From Snowella sp031396835 (lineage in GTDB: Bacteria > Cyanobacteriota > Cyanobacteriia > Cyanobacteriales > Microcystaceae): a stretch of 22,461 nt of DNA. Of this stretch, positions 1 through 8,867 are shown piece after piece; the first letter of the stretch is position 1, and the number at the start of each line of letters is the position of its first letter. Made by a program: the position numbers and the translations under genes. The stretch covers positions 1 through 22,461 of the forward strand of contig JANNLO010000275.1 in assembly GCA_031396835.1 (NCBI GenBank), given 5' to 3'. The notes under the pieces are model-generated. The model was not told the origin of the DNA, did not search any database, and was given only the letters and a program-made list of their open reading frames with translations.

Positions 1-1
1 G

Positions 2-88
2 GTCAGACTACATGGTTACGATTCTTTAACGGAAGCAATTGCTCATTTAAGCCATAATGTCAGGTATATTCTATCTTTTTGCACTTAA
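2..88 (+). CDS. C-terminal fragment of an unidentified protein (possible transposase)
   Basis: A 28-codon reading frame is open from the left edge and stops at TAA 86-88. It reads RLHGYDSLTEAIAHLSHNV and ends in SFCT. I do not recognise the family. About 48 bases after the stop, the sequence reads, on the minus strand, GGGCTGTTTCAATC, which would suit an insertion-sequence terminus, so a transposase C-terminus is possible. The upstream part lies outside the window. It could also be a chance frame. Confidence 0.25.
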   Translation, partial: VRLHGYDSLTEAIAHLSHNVRYILSFCT

Positions 89-137
89 ATTCCTACAGCC
101 TACCGATTTCTTTTGCTATAGATAGATTGAAACAGCC

Positions 138-2204
138 CTAACTTTCTAAGGGGGGTTGGGGGGGTTTATAATAAGCATTTTTTAATAACTCAATCCATAA
201 ACGAAGACGACAAATTTGCACAGAATTTTCATTAATATCTACTCCAAACAAACAATTTTCAATAATTTTTTGCTTCTCATGAAAAAGCGTTTCTTGCACT
301 CGCTGACTTTCCTTACTTTTAGAATTATATTCAAATAATTTAGCCTCCTCATCCGTGATAATTAACTCATCATTTGCTATTTCAATAACATATTCCTTGA
401 GAACCTTACCTTCTCGATCCATCAAAATCTTAAGCTCATGTTTGATCGCAATTATTTCATTTAAAGCAGATACCAAAAAATGACCCGAACCCACCGCAGG
501 ATCGCAAATTTTTAGACTATTAATAATCTCATTAGCTTCTTTTTTGTCATCAATTTTATTATATAAATCAATCAGATCTTGGCAATTCCAACCCTTAACT
601 TCATTGAATTTTTGAATAACTGCTCGTCGAATAGTTTCCCGACACATATACATCGTAATAAAAGCAGGCGTAAAAAATGAACCGTCTTTATAACCATTAA
701 TACGCTCAAAAATTAATCCTAAAACCGACGAACTAATTAAACGTTTTCGATCCTTCTTAATAACACCAACTTCCTCACTACCAAAATCATAAGAATTTAA
801 AAAAGCAAACAAATATTCCAACCCATTCATTTCTCCCGTTTTATTTAAAATTGTTTTTGGAAATAATGGTAACAACTCATTTCGTAAATTATCAATAACA
901 ATCATCTCCTGTTCCAAATTCGTTGGCTCAAATAAAGAACTATTCAAATAAGGAATTTTAGAAAATTCTTGCTGAATCGTGCGATCGCGCTGATCCATTG
1001 GAACCGCTAAAACCTTAAAGAAAAGCTGTTGTAGATCAGCATAATTTTTGATTTTCTCAATATTTAAAAACTTAAAACTAGCCTTATCTTGCTTGTGATA
1101 ACTTAATAATTGCGCCTCCAATAACTTTAAAAATAAAATCCGATTAACCCAAACAATTACTAATGCCAAAGCTACAGAAAATAAACGTTCATCCTCCGTT
1201 TCCCCATACTTTAAAGGATCACTCAAATTATTCAACTTATCTAAACTTTGTAGCTGTGAAATCACATTTTCTAATAAAGAACCATTATTTCTATCATTTT
1301 CAGTTTTCCGTTCAATTAACTTTTTACTCTTCGATTTAACCACCGTTAAACCAATAATATGTAATAACTCATTATAAAATCCTTCATCCAAACGATTACT
1401 ATCATTCGCAGATGTTAACTTTAATAAATATTCAGGCGATAGAATTTTAAATAAATCCACCAAAGCCGTTTCGTCCGTCACCAACTCCAAATTAGATTGA
1501 TAATTTCGTAGATCAAAATAAACAAATTTTAATTGATTTTCAACAGATGCGATCGCAGGTTTCGCAATATTTTTATAAAAAAACTCAGTATCCTTACCAG
1601 ATAATTTCCCTTCTATAAAATCATTAAAAGACTTTTCTAAAGACTTCACAAAAAACTGTTCAAAATCCTGAGCATCAAAAATAAACCACTCATAAAGATT
1701 CGTAATTACAAGCTTCTTAACTTCCAAATTTTTATGAACAATTCTTTCTTGCAAAAAATAATATAATAACTGTTGTAATGCCTTAACATTAAGCTGATTA
1801 ATCTTAGGCATTTCGCCAACATTTCCCTTCGGTTTTTTAAACTCTAAAATAACACCGACAGGACTATTCGCCTCTTTTCCAATATGGATAACCAGATCAC
1901 TTTCACCCTTAGCATAATTTTTAGTATTAACAAAATAAGGGTTAGCTGTCTCATCATTAGGCTTAAAAGTCTGCTCAAAAAACTTGATAATTAGATTTTT
2001 GTGAAAACCTTCTGTTTCCGACTCCTTAATTTTAATTTGTTCCAATAAAGTCAGTAAATTATTCCGAAAAGGATCAACCCGACTTTCCTGGGGACTAACT
2101 TTTAAAAATGCCTTATTAACCGCGATCGCTTGTCGAGGTAAGAGAAGATTGTTTATAGGTTGAAGTTGCTCGATAGGTTGAGTAATCTGCTCAGATTTGG
2201 TCAT
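138..2204 (-). pseudogene. Truncated Type IIG-like restriction endonuclease / adenine methyltransferase
   Basis: Intact members of this family cleave and N6-adenine-methylate DNA with one polypeptide. Residues 95-125 look like a PD-(D/E)XK nuclease: KGESDLVIH with D103, then EFK with E121 and K123. A long helical linker follows. Residues 568-576 are the S-adenosylmethionine-binding motif DPAVGSGHF, and 654-657 are GVDI followed by the family-typical CRLRLWIELLKNAYY. The protein then stops after PPQPPLES, encoded by the G-rich tract. The catalytic NPPY motif and the target-recognition domain are missing: family members usually run to about 1000 residues or more, this one has 688. It is therefore expected to be unable to methylate. 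Whether the nuclease half is active is unknown. The start ATG at 2204 gives a sensible N-terminus. The gene follows the GT2 gene by 86 bases on the same strand. The rest may lie beyond the left edge. Confidence 0.75.
140..164. repeat. G-rich tract of dispersed-repeat type
   Basis: The plus strand carries a run of six G, then TT, then seven G, preceded by ACTTTCTAA. Tracts of this sort (TAAGGGGGGTTGGGGG) recur between genes in many cyanobacteria, from general knowledge. Here it supplies the last eight codons (PPQPPLES) and stop of the downstream restriction-methylation frame, so it marks the break in that gene. Copy number in the genome cannot be seen from the window. Confidence 0.5.
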
Positions 2205-2290
2205 AAAATTATTAACTTAAACTTAGAATAATAGAAGAATTTCTTAAGTATTATGCAAACGAAAATAAACAAATATTATACCCTAAAAAC

Positions 2291-4516
2291 TTATTTTAAA
2301 AAAGATTGTTTTAGAAACTTCAAAGGTCTTAAAAATATTCCTAAAATTAATCCCAAAGAAATAATTTCATTAGGAACTTTTTGTTCTTTCCAAGTGCCAG
2401 GCTGACAAAATAATTTCTCGATTAATTTTCTTTGCTGTAATAAAGTTAAATCTTTAAATTGAATTTTTATCTTTAAACTTTTATTAGAAGGAATAACAGT
2501 CATAATTTCTGCTGACAAACATAAATCTTGATCAATTATTTGTACTTGAATAACTTGATTAGAATTTTCTAAAATCCAAGGGTTATCTAGTTGATCTATA
2601 TTTATTACTGCACCGCTTTCAGAAAGCTTTATAATAGTTCCCTGAATATTATTTTTAGGATTACTTAACACAATCTTTTGATGAACATCAAACCACTCAT
2701 TTAAATCAAGTTTAGGAGGATCTAAAAAACAATATAAAGTAGCAATTAAAATAATTAAATTATAAATATTCCAGAATAGAGCGACATTAAAAATTTTGGC
2801 CGAATAACTCGTAATAAAATTAGCATAAAAACTAACTAAGGTTAATATTAAAAAGACAATTAAAGGAAATGCTAAATTCCAGTCATAACTATAATTTTTT
2901 CGATATAATCCTTTAGGTGTAACTTTAAAATAGCTATCAAAAGGATTAATTAAAGTTTTAATAACTTCTTTATTTAAAGCAATGCAACCAACTAATGAAT
3001 AAATTTCTGAAAAGAAAATAGAACGAGAAGAATCATTAAACCAGCGATAACTAATGACTTGCATTAAATAATAAGGTAAAAAGAAATAAATGATTTCTAA
3101 AGATGTAATTTTAAAGGGAACAATCTGAAAGAAAGTATATAAAAAAGGAATCAATAAAAAGATAATTCGAGGAAAAAGATTGAACCAATTCAGCAATCCT
3201 TCTAAATGCGCTAAACGTTGTTTAAAGTTTAAACCTGAAATCGTTAAAGGATTAGAATTAATAAAAAAAGCTTGTAATGTGCCTCTTCCCCAACGCGCTC
3301 TTTGGGCAATATGAACTCCAATTGTTTCAGCAGCAAGTCCAGCACTCAACTTCTCTGGTAAATAAACTAATTCGTATCCTTTTGCTGAGATTTCAATACC
3401 TGTAAAATAATCTTCACTTAATGAATCGGTGACAAAATTACCAACTTCTTTCAATGCACCTCTTCTCATCACAAAAGAGGTTCCTGAACAGATAACACTA
3501 CTGGCACTATCTTTCATTATTTGCACTTGGCGATAAAATATTTCATCATCAGAAGTTAATATTTTTCCCAGTCCTAAATTTTTAGCGATCGCATCAGTAT
3601 TATAAAAACTTTGAGGAGTTTGAACTAGTCCAATTTTAGGATTTTGAAAGAAGCCAACTGTTCGAGTTAAAAAATTAGTTGTCGGCACAAAATCAGCATC
3701 AAAAACAACAATTAATTCTCCATTTGTTTGACTAAGAGCGTGATTTAAATTCCCTGCTTTTGCATAAAGATTATCAGGCCGAGTTAAATAAAAACAGTTT
3801 AATTCTTCACAAAGTTTTTGAATTTCTGGTCGTTTTGTTTCATCTAAAACATAAATTTTTTTGTTATTATAATTTAATGCTTGACAACCAATAATACTTC
3901 TTTTTAAGATAAAATCAGGCTCATTATAGGTCGGAATTAAAATATCAACACTCGGCAAATATTCTCCTGATAAAACTTCTTGACTATAATTATTTGCTTC
4001 TTGATGGCGATCTTTAATTTGAATTAAAAACGAAAACAAAATTAAGCTAATCACAATGCCAATTAGTTCAAAACCCAAAAGTAAAAGGCTGAACATTCCA
4101 TCCGTTGGATTTGATAAATTTAAGCTAGATAGCGATCGCCAGAAAAGATAACGGAGGGTTAAAGCTAATTGAATCGCAATCATAATAACCCTTGACCATT
4201 GATTGGAACGGGTTGAAATTCGAGTAATAATTTGAACAACAATAAAGATAAAAATAGCGGGGAAATAGAGACTAAATTGATTATTAAATTGTGGAGTTTC
4301 TAACCATTCAGGCGGATTTTGTTGCCAAATATTTAACTGAGCAAAGAAATTACTGACAATATTAATCTCTAAATACCAAGCAATTGATAAGATTAAAAAA
4401 CTACTTAAAAACCCTAAAAAAACTAATGTTGCAATTCGAGCTTTACAAAATATCCAAAAGGACTTTAGAAATAAAAATAACTTCTTTTTTCGATCAGCAA
4501 ACTTGGAAAATAACAT
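2291..4516 (-). CDS. Cellulose-synthase-like GT2 glycosyltransferase with PilZ domain
   Basis: This 741-residue membrane enzyme resembles BcsA, which polymerises UDP-glucose and extrudes the chain; the actual sugar here is unproven. Hydrophobic segments lie at about 27-48, 84-100, 108-125 and 140-166. The GT-A domain starts with DILIPTYNEP (191-200), then RPDNLYAKAGNLNHA (246-260), the metal-binding DAD (273-275), the acceptor motif SED (367-369) and QRARW (405-409, the QxxRW signature). More membrane helices follow, then a PilZ-like domain from about 600 to 710 (GTIIKLSESGAVINI), the module through which cyclic-di-GMP controls cellulose synthases. The usual first DD(G) acidic pair reads DET (225-227), so the second position is Glu. 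The clear PilZ RxxxR arginines are not evident, so c-di-GMP control is uncertain. It is divergent from the GT39 gene at 4790, suggesting a shared polysaccharide role. Confidence 0.85.
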   Translation of the reverse strand: MLFSKFADRKKKLFLFLKSFWIFCKARIATLVFLGFLSSFLILSIAWYLEINIVSNFFAQLNIWQQNPPEWLETPQFNNQFSLYFPAIFIFIVVQIITRISTRSNQWSRVIMIAIQLALTLRYLFWRSLSSLNLSNPTDGMFSLLLLGFELIGIVISLILFSFLIQIKDRHQEANNYSQEVLSGEYLPSVDILIPTYNEPDFILKRSIIGCQALNYNNKKIYVLDETKRPEIQKLCEELNCFYLTRPDNLYAKAGNLNHALSQTNGELIVVFDADFVPTTNFLTRTVGFFQNPKIGLVQTPQSFYNTDAIAKNLGLGKILTSDDEIFYRQVQIMKDSASSVICSGTSFVMRRGALKEVGNFVTDSLSEDYFTGIEISAKGYELVYLPEKLSAGLAAETIGVHIAQRARWGRGTLQAFFINSNPLTISGLNFKQRLAHLEGLLNWFNLFPRIIFLLIPFLYTFFQIVPFKITSLEIIYFFLPYYLMQVISYRWFNDSSRSIFFSEIYSLVGCIALNKEVIKTLINPFDSYFKVTPKGLYRKNYSYDWNLAFPLIVFLILTLVSFYANFITSYSAKIFNVALFWNIYNLIILIATLYCFLDPPKLDLNEWFDVHQKIVLSNPKNNIQGTIIKLSESGAVINIDQLDNPWILENSNQVIQVQIIDQDLCLSAEIMTVIPSNKSLKIKIQFKDLTLLQQRKLIEKLFCQPGTWKEQKVPNEIISLGLILGIFLRPLKFLKQSFLK

Positions 4517-4728
4517 TTTGTTTCTAAAACTAAAAAAGATATGATCTGACGATAAACATTATCATTCTAACTCATCTCAACTTAGTGACAGTTTTTTTCC
4601 TGTCCACAATTTTAAAAGGTTATTTTTTCGATGACAAAGAGATTTATAACCATCAAGATCTGTATTCCATATAGCAATATTCATGCGAGTGAAGTATATA
4701 AAATTATAGTATTTCTGAAGGTGTAATG

Positions 4729-4734
4729 TATAAT
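4729..4734 (+). promoter_or_regulatory. Possible -10 element for the GT39 gene
   Basis: TATAAT, a perfect -10 hexamer with TG directly in front, lies 55 bases ahead of the ATG at 4790 in the 273-base divergent spacer. No convincing -35 hexamer stands 16-18 bases upstream, so an activator-dependent promoter or a chance match in AT-rich DNA are both possible. Confidence 0.35.
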
Positions 4735-4789
4735 ATTTATAAAGATACAAAAGAAAATCAAGTAATATTTATTCTAAAATTAAAAATAT

Positions 4790-6379
4790 ATGAAAAAATC
4801 TTTTTCTAGTAATTTTTCAACTCATCAATCTTGGATTTCTGTATTATTTATAATACTTTTGTGTCTTGGTATCTTCTTTCGATTTTATGATATTGAAAAT
4901 AAACTTTATTGGCATGACGAAGTTTATACAACTATTCGCGCTGCTGGCTTTACAGGTGAAGAAATCGGTGCAGAAATTTTTATTAATGAATACCAAACAC
5001 CCAAAGATTTATCAAAATATCAAGCGATTAAAATTAATAGTTCCTATCAAGATGTGATTAATTCACTAGCGATTGAAGACCCTCAACATCCACCCGCTTA
5101 TTTCTTAATAACGAGGTTCTGGATGCAATTGTTTGGCAATTCTTTAACAGCTTTACGTAGTTTGGCAATCTTGATTAGTTTGATTTCTTTATTGTTAATT
5201 TATTTGCTTGCTCAAGAACTATTTCAAGATCAATTCGCCGCTATTTTATCCACTATTTTTTTAGCTTTATCACCTTTTGATATTCTCTTTTCTCAGATTG
5301 CTAGACAGTATAGTTTATTTACATTAACTGTTATTTTAAGTAGTTTATTTTTTCTAAAAGCACTTAAAAATAATGATCTAAAAAATTGGCTTTTTTATAG
5401 TTTAAGTTGCACATTAGGACTTTATACCCATTTATTTTTTATTTTAATGCCGATCGCACATTTTTGTTTTATTATCATTAACACTTTTAAAAGAAAAGAA
5501 AATTGGCAATCAATCAAGTTTTTTATTATTTCTGCTCTCTTAACTATAATGTTGTACAGCCCTTGGCTATGGGTTTTAATTAATAATTATCAACGAGCTT
5601 TTACCGTCACAAGTTGGGCTTATAGTCCACTAGATTGGGTTTATAATTTGAAGTTATGGACATTGAGTTTTACATCTTTACTGATTGATATTAATCTAGA
5701 TTTTAATGGTTTACAAAACTATTTATTAAGATTACCCTATCTTATTTTGATTGGTATGAGTATTTACACTATTTATAAAAATAAACCATTTTCTACGAGC
5801 TTATTTATCACCACATCTATTTTTATTCCCTTTCTTCTTTTAGCCGTTCCAGATATTATTTTAGAGTCTCGCCGCTCGACTATAACTCGTTATTTAATTT
5901 GTTCTTTTCCTGCCATTCAACTATCAATTGCTTACTTATTTGCTAACAAGTTACGAACCCAAAAATTAGTTTGGCGAATATTATTTGGAATGGTAATTAC
6001 GCTTAGTCTTGTTTCTAATGTTCAGAACGCGATCACCGATTCAGGTTGGGCTAAAATACCAAGCAATGGTAATAAACAAACTAACCAAATTATTAATGCT
6101 CAAGAAAATTCTTTATTAATTGGCGATCGCGGCGATGATTACACAGGTTTAGGCAATTTATTATCTTTGAATTATTTTTTTAAAGCTAATGTCAAACTCT
6201 TTCTCTTAAGCACACCTCCAAACCTAGAAAAATTGCGAAATGTATTTCAAGAAAATCACTCAGAAATTTTTATTTTTAGACCATCTCAATCTATTAAAAA
6301 CGCTTTAAAACAATTGGGAAAAATTATTGAACCTGTTCCATCAGAAGGTAATTTATGGAAAATAAAATCTGAAAAATAA
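4790..6379 (+). CDS. GT39/ArnT-like polyprenyl-phosphate-sugar glycosyltransferase
   Basis: This 529-residue multi-pass membrane protein fits the GT-C superfamily that moves a sugar from a lipid-phosphate carrier to a protein or lipid acceptor on the outer face of the membrane. The first helix (about 16-32) is followed by WHDEVYT (41-47), whose Asp43-Glu44 match the acidic pair in the first outer loop of GT39 and GT83 enzymes. HPPAYFL near residue 95 is the second family signature. Around ten further hydrophobic stretches follow, then a soluble C-terminal part of about 110 residues (from near 415). Donor and acceptor cannot be told from sequence. It is divergent from the cellulose-synthase-like gene, suggesting both act on exopolysaccharide or surface glycans. 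Confidence 0.75.
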   Translation: MKKSFSSNFSTHQSWISVLFIILLCLGIFFRFYDIENKLYWHDEVYTTIRAAGFTGEEIGAEIFINEYQTPKDLSKYQAIKINSSYQDVINSLAIEDPQHPPAYFLITRFWMQLFGNSLTALRSLAILISLISLLLIYLLAQELFQDQFAAILSTIFLALSPFDILFSQIARQYSLFTLTVILSSLFFLKALKNNDLKNWLFYSLSCTLGLYTHLFFILMPIAHFCFIIINTFKRKENWQSIKFFIISALLTIMLYSPWLWVLINNYQRAFTVTSWAYSPLDWVYNLKLWTLSFTSLLIDINLDFNGLQNYLLRLPYLILIGMSIYTIYKNKPFSTSLFITTSIFIPFLLLAVPDIILESRRSTITRYLICSFPAIQLSIAYLFANKLRTQKLVWRILFGMVITLSLVSNVQNAITDSGWAKIPSNGNKQTNQIINAQENSLLIGDRGDDYTGLGNLLSLNYFFKANVKLFLLSTPPNLEKLRNVFQENHSEIFIFRPSQSIKNALKQLGKIIEPVPSEGNLWKIKSEK

Positions 6380-6488
6380 ATGAATTATTACCTAGTTTAA
6401 GATTAACAACTTTTTCATCTATCAATACCATTTTAGCTAAACAAATAGAATTAAATCTCTCTTAATTTATAAGATAAAATTATAGGGT

Positions 6489-6518
6489 AAAAAAGTGTTA
6501 TTTTAACTAGATTAACAC
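6489..6518 (-). terminator. Rho-independent terminator for the Cys-rich small membrane protein gene
   Basis: On the minus strand GTGTTA and TAACAC form a six-base stem with a 12-base loop, followed by TTTTTT. It lies 20 bases past the stop codon at 6538. The stem is short and AT-rich, so strength is moderate. Confidence 0.55.
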
Positions 6519-6537
6519 CAAGATTACTTATTAATAA

Positions 6538-6864
6538 TTAAAGTTTTTGTTCATAATGGGAGCAATCTTCACAAGGGCCACCAGGATTAATAGCACAGCG
6601 TAAATAAGGCGATTTTGCATTATTACGGCAACTAATATCTCCTATAAAATCTCGACATCTTTCTACAGGCTCAGAAGACAAGGGAAAAAATTCTCGATCT
6701 AAACGTCGCCGATAATTATTTAATTCACGAATACGTCTCATTCGCCCACTAAATTGCCGCTTCGCTCTACGAACAAGAATAAAAGAAATCAAAGCTGGAA
6801 TTAAGGTAGCAAGAAAAATAACAATAAACCCTAGCACTGTGTTAACCCAACGTAATAAAAACAA
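6538..6864 (-). CDS. Small Cys-rich membrane protein (DUF6464-like), cyanobacterial
   Basis: This 108-residue protein of unknown function has one N-terminal membrane helix (about 9-30), a basic linker rich in Arg (32-55), and a soluble tail with five cysteines (C70, C79, C90, C98, C101). The tail motif CRDFIGDISCRNNAKSPYLR followed by CAINPGGPCEDC is the hallmark of a conserved cyanobacterial family that I recall as DUF6464. The cysteine spacing suggests a metal site or disulfides, but this is inference. It sits downstream of the hibernation factor gene on the same strand, but a strong terminator lies between them, so it is probably transcribed separately. Confidence 0.75.
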   Translation of the reverse strand: MFLLRWVNTVLGFIVIFLATLIPALISFILVRRAKRQFSGRMRRIRELNNYRRRLDREFFPLSSEPVERCRDFIGDISCRNNAKSPYLRCAINPGGPCEDCSHYEQKL

Positions 6865-6910
6865 TAAATATTCATAATTTTATTTTAATATAAGTTTTAA
6901 ATGTATAAGC

Positions 6911-6956
6911 AAAAAACACCCAAATAGAGGTTATTAAAACCAGAGGAATTTGGGTG
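6911..6956 (-). terminator. Rho-independent terminator of the hibernation factor gene
   Basis: On the minus strand CACCCAAAT and ATTTGGGTG form a perfect nine-base stem, with an inner GGTT/AACC stem in the loop, followed by TTTTTT. It lies about 40 bases past the stop at 6997. Confidence 0.85.
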
Positions 6957-6996
6957 AAGCGAAAATTATATTTCAATTAAGAAAGTAAGGCAAAAT

Positions 6997-7584
6997 TTAA
7001 GCTGATTCATCCCCATTCTTACGAGGTTGAATTACGCCATAACCGCCATGATTACGGATGTAAATAACATTGATTTCCTCTGTATCTTTGTTGCGGAACA
7101 TATAGAAATCATGATCAACAAGTTGCAATTGTTCCCAAGCTTCTTCAATCGAAATAGAGGGAATAGCAAAATATTTCATCCGCACTGTTTCTGAAGGTAA
7201 AGCGGCTGTGCGATCGCCGATTAGATCTTTATCAACAGGTTTTTCTTCAACAATAGTACTGGTTTTAACATGAGTTTGACTTTGATCAACCAAACGTTCT
7301 TTATATTTACGGAGTTGACGAGCAATTTTATCAGAAACAAGGTCAATACTGGCATAAAGATTTTCGCTACCTTCTTGGGCTCGGATCACCGTACCATTAG
7401 CATAAACCGTAACTTCTGCCTTATGTTTATTAGTGATACGTGCATTGCGAGCAACAGACAAATGAACATCAACTTTTGTGGTAATCCCTTGGAAATGTTT
7501 AACAGCTTTTTCGAGCTTTTCTTCCACGTAAGTGTGAATTGCATCGGTAACGGTAATATTATTGCCCTGAATTAACAGCTTCAT
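6997..7584 (-). CDS. hpf: Long-form ribosome hibernation promoting factor (LrtA/HPF)
   Basis: Long HPF binds the decoding centre of the 30S subunit and pairs ribosomes into inactive 100S dimers during darkness or starvation; in cyanobacteria it is called LrtA, light-repressed transcript A. Residues 1-105 are the S30AE domain (MKLLIQGNNITVTDAI at the start). A variable linker follows. Residues 130-190 are the dimerisation domain, with KYFAIPSISIEEAWEQLQ and DHDFYMFRNKDTEEINVIYI. The full length of 195 is normal for the family. The start is fixed by AGGGAG seven bases ahead of ATG. The gene has a long non-coding leader upstream and a strong terminator downstream, so it is probably monocistronic. 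Confidence 0.95.
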   Translation of the reverse strand: MKLLIQGNNITVTDAIHTYVEEKLEKAVKHFQGITTKVDVHLSVARNARITNKHKAEVTVYANGTVIRAQEGSENLYASIDLVSDKIARQLRKYKERLVDQSQTHVKTSTIVEEKPVDKDLIGDRTAALPSETVRMKYFAIPSISIEEAWEQLQLVDHDFYMFRNKDTEEINVIYIRNHGGYGVIQPRKNGDESA

Positions 7585-7988
7585 ACTGAATTCTCCCTAC
7601 TCAATTTAATAGTAAATGTGGTGTAAATTAAAAAAATCAGACTAACTTCAAAGATGATTTAGCTAACAAAGATTGCTCATTATAAAAACAATCTATTAAC
7701 AAAATATTCTGAATTTAGATGGATTCATAACTATTTATGTCCTAAGCATGAAATAGTCAAACATTGGATATTGTCATAGCAAAAAAGATTTTGGTCTTTT
7801 CCTATCACCCTTAGATTTGAGATGAACTGTTGCGATTTTAGGGTTCGCCTCAAGGTCGCTTACTCCTTCTTTAACTTACTTTCTATTATTAGACTAGCAC
7901 TTTGTATTGCCTAAAACCTAGTCTTCGTAATCATTTTTATTTTTGTTGTATCTCTTTACATTATCTCAGTAAAAATCAGGAGAATTTT
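7585..7988 (-). promoter_or_regulatory. Long leader of hpf/lrtA and divergent spacer to lipB
   Basis: This 404-base stretch separates the hibernation factor from the real lipB start. lrtA in Synechococcus is known for a leader of a few hundred bases affecting light-dependent mRNA stability, so a long leader is expected. On the minus strand, GAAGGAG (7863-7869) lies nine bases ahead of a TTG-started 40-codon frame (7853 to 7731). This could be a leader peptide or chance. The near-side Shine-Dalgarno of lipB (AGGAG, 7978-7982) is at the other end. I cannot place the transcription starts. Confidence 0.45.
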
Positions 7989-8660
7989 ATGATATTTGTG
8001 CCTTCTTCAATTCAAACGCAACGATTTTGTCGATTAGAAAAATTAGGACTAATGAACTATCAGCTAGCTTGGGATTATCAAAAATCGCTAGTAGCAGAAC
8101 GAAAAGTTAATCCAATGTTGGAAGATGTTTTGTTGTTATTAGAACATCCCGCCGTTTATACCTTGGGAACAGGCTCTACGACTGATTTTTTAAAATTTGA
8201 TCCCCAAGACTCACCCCATGAAATTTATCGCATCGAACGCGGCGGCGAAGTCACTTACCATTGCCCAGGTCAATTAGTGGGTTATCCAATTCTCAATTTG
8301 CGTTTTTATCAGCCAGATTTACATTGGTATTTACGACAATTAGAAGAAGTCATTTTGCAAGTTTTACAAAGTTATGATTTACCCGCAGAAAGATTAGACG
8401 GCTTAACGGGTGTTTGGGTAAAAGGTTATAAAATTGCTTCAATTGGGATTAAGGTAAGTCGTTGGATCACAATGCACGGTTTTTCGATTAATGTTTGTCC
8501 TGATTTAACTGGATTTACCCATATTATTCCCTGTGGAATTATAGATAAACCAGTGGGAAGTATAAAACAATTTTTACCAGAAATCACTTTAAATCAGGTA
8601 CAAGAACTTTTTGTGCAGATATTTTCTCAAGTTTTTCAGATTCAGATCTTGACAAAATAA
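7989..8660 (+). CDS. lipB: Octanoyltransferase LipB
   Basis: LipB moves the octanoyl group from acyl carrier protein to lipoyl domains of 2-oxoacid dehydrogenases and the glycine cleavage H protein, the first step of lipoate synthesis. Taking ATG 7989 as the start gives 223 residues, normal for the family. Visible motifs are RGGEVTYHCPGQ (84-95), VKGYKIASIGIKV with the conserved Lys148, MHGFSINV, and the active-site Cys182 in HIIPCGI. The frame stays open back to a TTG at 7902, but the extra 29 residues (LKPSLRNHFYFCC) are unlike LipB, and a good AGGAG lies six bases ahead of ATG 7989. No clear terminator was seen after the gene. Confidence 0.93.
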   Translation: MIFVPSSIQTQRFCRLEKLGLMNYQLAWDYQKSLVAERKVNPMLEDVLLLLEHPAVYTLGTGSTTDFLKFDPQDSPHEIYRIERGGEVTYHCPGQLVGYPILNLRFYQPDLHWYLRQLEEVILQVLQSYDLPAERLDGLTGVWVKGYKIASIGIKVSRWITMHGFSINVCPDLTGFTHIIPCGIIDKPVGSIKQFLPEITLNQVQELFVQIFSQVFQIQILTK

Positions 8661-8796
8661 TTGGAAGAAAATAAATAAAATTTTGTGATTACTAATGAGC
8701 AAAAAAATTAGAGAATTAAAATAAATGCTGTTAGCAAAAGATTTGTATTACGAACAAAATAAAGGAATAATAAGAGATGAAATTAAAAACTCCCAC

Positions 8797-8826
8797 AAAA
8801 AAATCTCCCAAAATGCTTGAGAGATT
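8797..8826 (-). terminator. Rho-independent terminator of the hli-linked gene
   Basis: On the minus strand AATCTCTCAA and TTGGGAGATT form a ten-base stem (one G-T pair) around a five-base loop, followed by seven T. It lies about 42 bases past the stop at 8868 and would end an hli plus membrane-protein transcript. Confidence 0.85.
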
Positions 8827-8867
8827 AAATAAGTTCATTGTTGAGAAAAAGTTAACGCTTCATATAA

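Noticed and set aside
140..164. G-quadruplex
   Set aside because: Only two long G runs are present, so an intramolecular quadruplex would have to split them; no evidence of function.
7270..7575. Plus-strand frame opposite hpf
   Set aside because: It is antisense to a strongly conserved gene and has no recognisable content.
7902..7988. TTG-started N-terminal extension of lipB
   Set aside because: The added residues are not LipB-like, and AGGAG lies six bases ahead of the ATG at 7989.
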